A DNA stretch of 64,000 bases from Tatumella citrea. GTDB taxonomy: Bacteria > Pseudomonadota > Gammaproteobacteria > Enterobacterales > Enterobacteriaceae. The notes under the pieces were generated by a model. It made no database searches and was not told the DNA's origin. It saw nothing but the letters and a program-made list of their open reading frames with translations. The position numbers were made by a program, and so were the translations under genes. Where the stretch lies: assembly GCF_002163585.1 (NCBI RefSeq), contig NZ_CP015579.1:4092001-4156000 (forward strand), in the 5' to 3' direction. Below, piece by piece: positions 63,203 to 64,000 of this stretch (positions within the stretch are counted from its first letter, which is position 1; each line of letters begins with the position of its first letter).

Positions 63203-64000
63203 ATGAACTTCTTTATTTCTACTCTGCATGAAAACCCCGATATTGCCATTTACCTGACTCTGGCATTAGGTGCATGGTTTGGTACATTCAAAATCCGAAA
63301 ATTCAGCCTCGGGGTGGTGACCAGTACTTTAATTGCCGGCCTGCTGATCGGTCAGCTCGGCTTACATATTTCCCCGGTCATGCAAGCAACATTTTTTGAT
63401 ATGTTCCTGTTTGCCGTGGGTTATGCTGTCGGACCGGAATTTATCCGCGCACTGAAAAGTGATGGATTACCTCAGGTGATCTTTACCGTGATCATCTGCT
63501 TATCCGGACTGGGTACCGCGCTGATCTTAGGTAAAATTTTCCACTATGACACTGCACTGACTGCCGGATTGCTCTCCGGTGGGTATACCAACTCGACTGT
63601 CCTTGGCGTGGCTTCCAGCGTCATGTCGCAAAATGCCGCTGCTGCTGCTGCCCTGCTCCCGGTAGCCTACGCAGTCACCTACCCGTTCGGTACTGCAGGT
63701 TCTGCATGGTTTCTGGCCACCCTTGGCCCTAAACTGATGGGAATTAACCTGCCCGAAGCCTGCAAGGATTATGAAAAAACCCATAGCCATCATCAGGAAA
63801 TTAAATACTCCGCTTACAACGCCCACGTTGCCCGTGCTCTGACCATAGAAAATCCGGACTTTGATCAAAAAACAGTGGCACAGGCAGAGGAAATGCTGGG
63901 TCACAAAGTGTTTATCCGCCGTATTCGTTATCAGCCACAGTCTCCGGTCATTCAGTGTGAAGCAGAGACAGTGCTGACCTGCGGTGCAGAAATCATCGCC
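63203..64000 (+). CDS. AspT/AAEx-family exchanger (3' truncated)
   Basis: The frame is open to the right edge (266 codons visible). The protein starts MNFFISTLHENPDIAIYLTL and has several membrane helices, then a cytoplasmic part beginning around residue 190 that enters a TrkA-C-like region. Motifs include LFAVGYAVGPEFIRALKSDG and LLSGGYTNSTVLGVASSVM, as in the aspartate:alanine exchanger family (AspT, YidE, YbjL). The ATG follows CAGGAGAAAATC. Beside a malic enzyme it could exchange malate with a decarboxylation product, but succinate or amino acid exchange is equally possible. The second half lies outside the window. Confidence 0.82.
   Translation, partial: MNFFISTLHENPDIAIYLTLALGAWFGTFKIRKFSLGVVTSTLIAGLLIGQLGLHISPVMQATFFDMFLFAVGYAVGPEFIRALKSDGLPQVIFTVIICLSGLGTALILGKIFHYDTALTAGLLSGGYTNSTVLGVASSVMSQNAAAAAALLPVAYAVTYPFGTAGSAWFLATLGPKLMGINLPEACKDYEKTHSHHQEIKYSAYNAHVARALTIENPDFDQKTVAQAEEMLGHKVFIRRIRYQPQSPVIQCEAETVLTCGAEIIA

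Overview
The window looks like a chromosomal segment of a Gram-negative gammaproteobacterium of the order Enterobacterales. The strongest evidence is the conserved backbone yhiN / pitA / uspB / uspA / rsmJ / prlC / rlmJ / gor, whose products match the Escherichia coli proteins closely in length and sequence. A secreted GH28 polygalacturonase, several small catabolic clusters and a Morganella-type histamine cluster suggest a plant- or fruit-associated member (Erwiniaceae-like). That family placement is a guess. No rRNA, tRNA, CRISPR array, prophage or complete insertion sequence was seen.

Layout. 1-6.9 kb: end of a YjiG-type membrane protein with an M20 amidohydrolase, a polygalacturonase, an unrecognised protein, an isolated MtnB, and a cytoplasmic BisC-type molybdoenzyme. 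7.2-14.8 kb: histamine cluster hdcT1-hdc-hdcT2-hisRS, followed by a 616-codon gene joining a degenerate Y1 (REP-associated) transposase domain to a degenerate HisRS-like domain. The HisRS half looks like a copy of the neighbouring hisRS. An intrinsic terminator closes the unit and an N-formylglutamate amidohydrolase follows. 15.7-29.2 kb: ordinary accessory genes (MFS pump/LysR, ProP-like transporter, divergent MocR-YczE pair, RidA, Rob-like regulator, PEBP protein, AraC, aldehyde dehydrogenase/LysR). 29.7-34 kb: CioA-CioB cyanide-insensitive bd oxidase with its DUF2474 peptide, a tiny YlcI/YnfO-like protein, and a PtsJ-like MocR.

34.2-55.4 kb is the conserved backbone, interrupted between pitA and uspB by a catabolic island of about 10.5 kb. 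The island holds a class V aminotransferase, a polar amino acid ABC transporter, a three-subunit HcnABC/opine-oxidase-like flavoenzyme, a DapA-family lyase, a D-hydantoinase/dihydropyrimidinase, an FmdB zinc ribbon and a GntR/FCD regulator. The same 17-bp motif, TATACG-N4-GTATACG, lies in the central divergent promoter and in front of the gntR gene, so the island appears to be one regulon. 55.5-64 kb: MerR regulator, omega-aminotransferase/LysR/CitMHS cluster, a second YlcI/YnfO-like mini-gene, and an NAD-malic enzyme followed by an AspT-type exchanger that runs off the end.

Two units (histidine decarboxylase with exchangers; malic enzyme with AspT-type exchanger) pair a decarboxylase with an exchanger, a design known to give acid resistance or proton-motive force. 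The most novel item is the Y1-transposase::HisRS-like fusion at the end of the histamine operon. The pitA-uspB catabolic island, with its own visible operators, is second.
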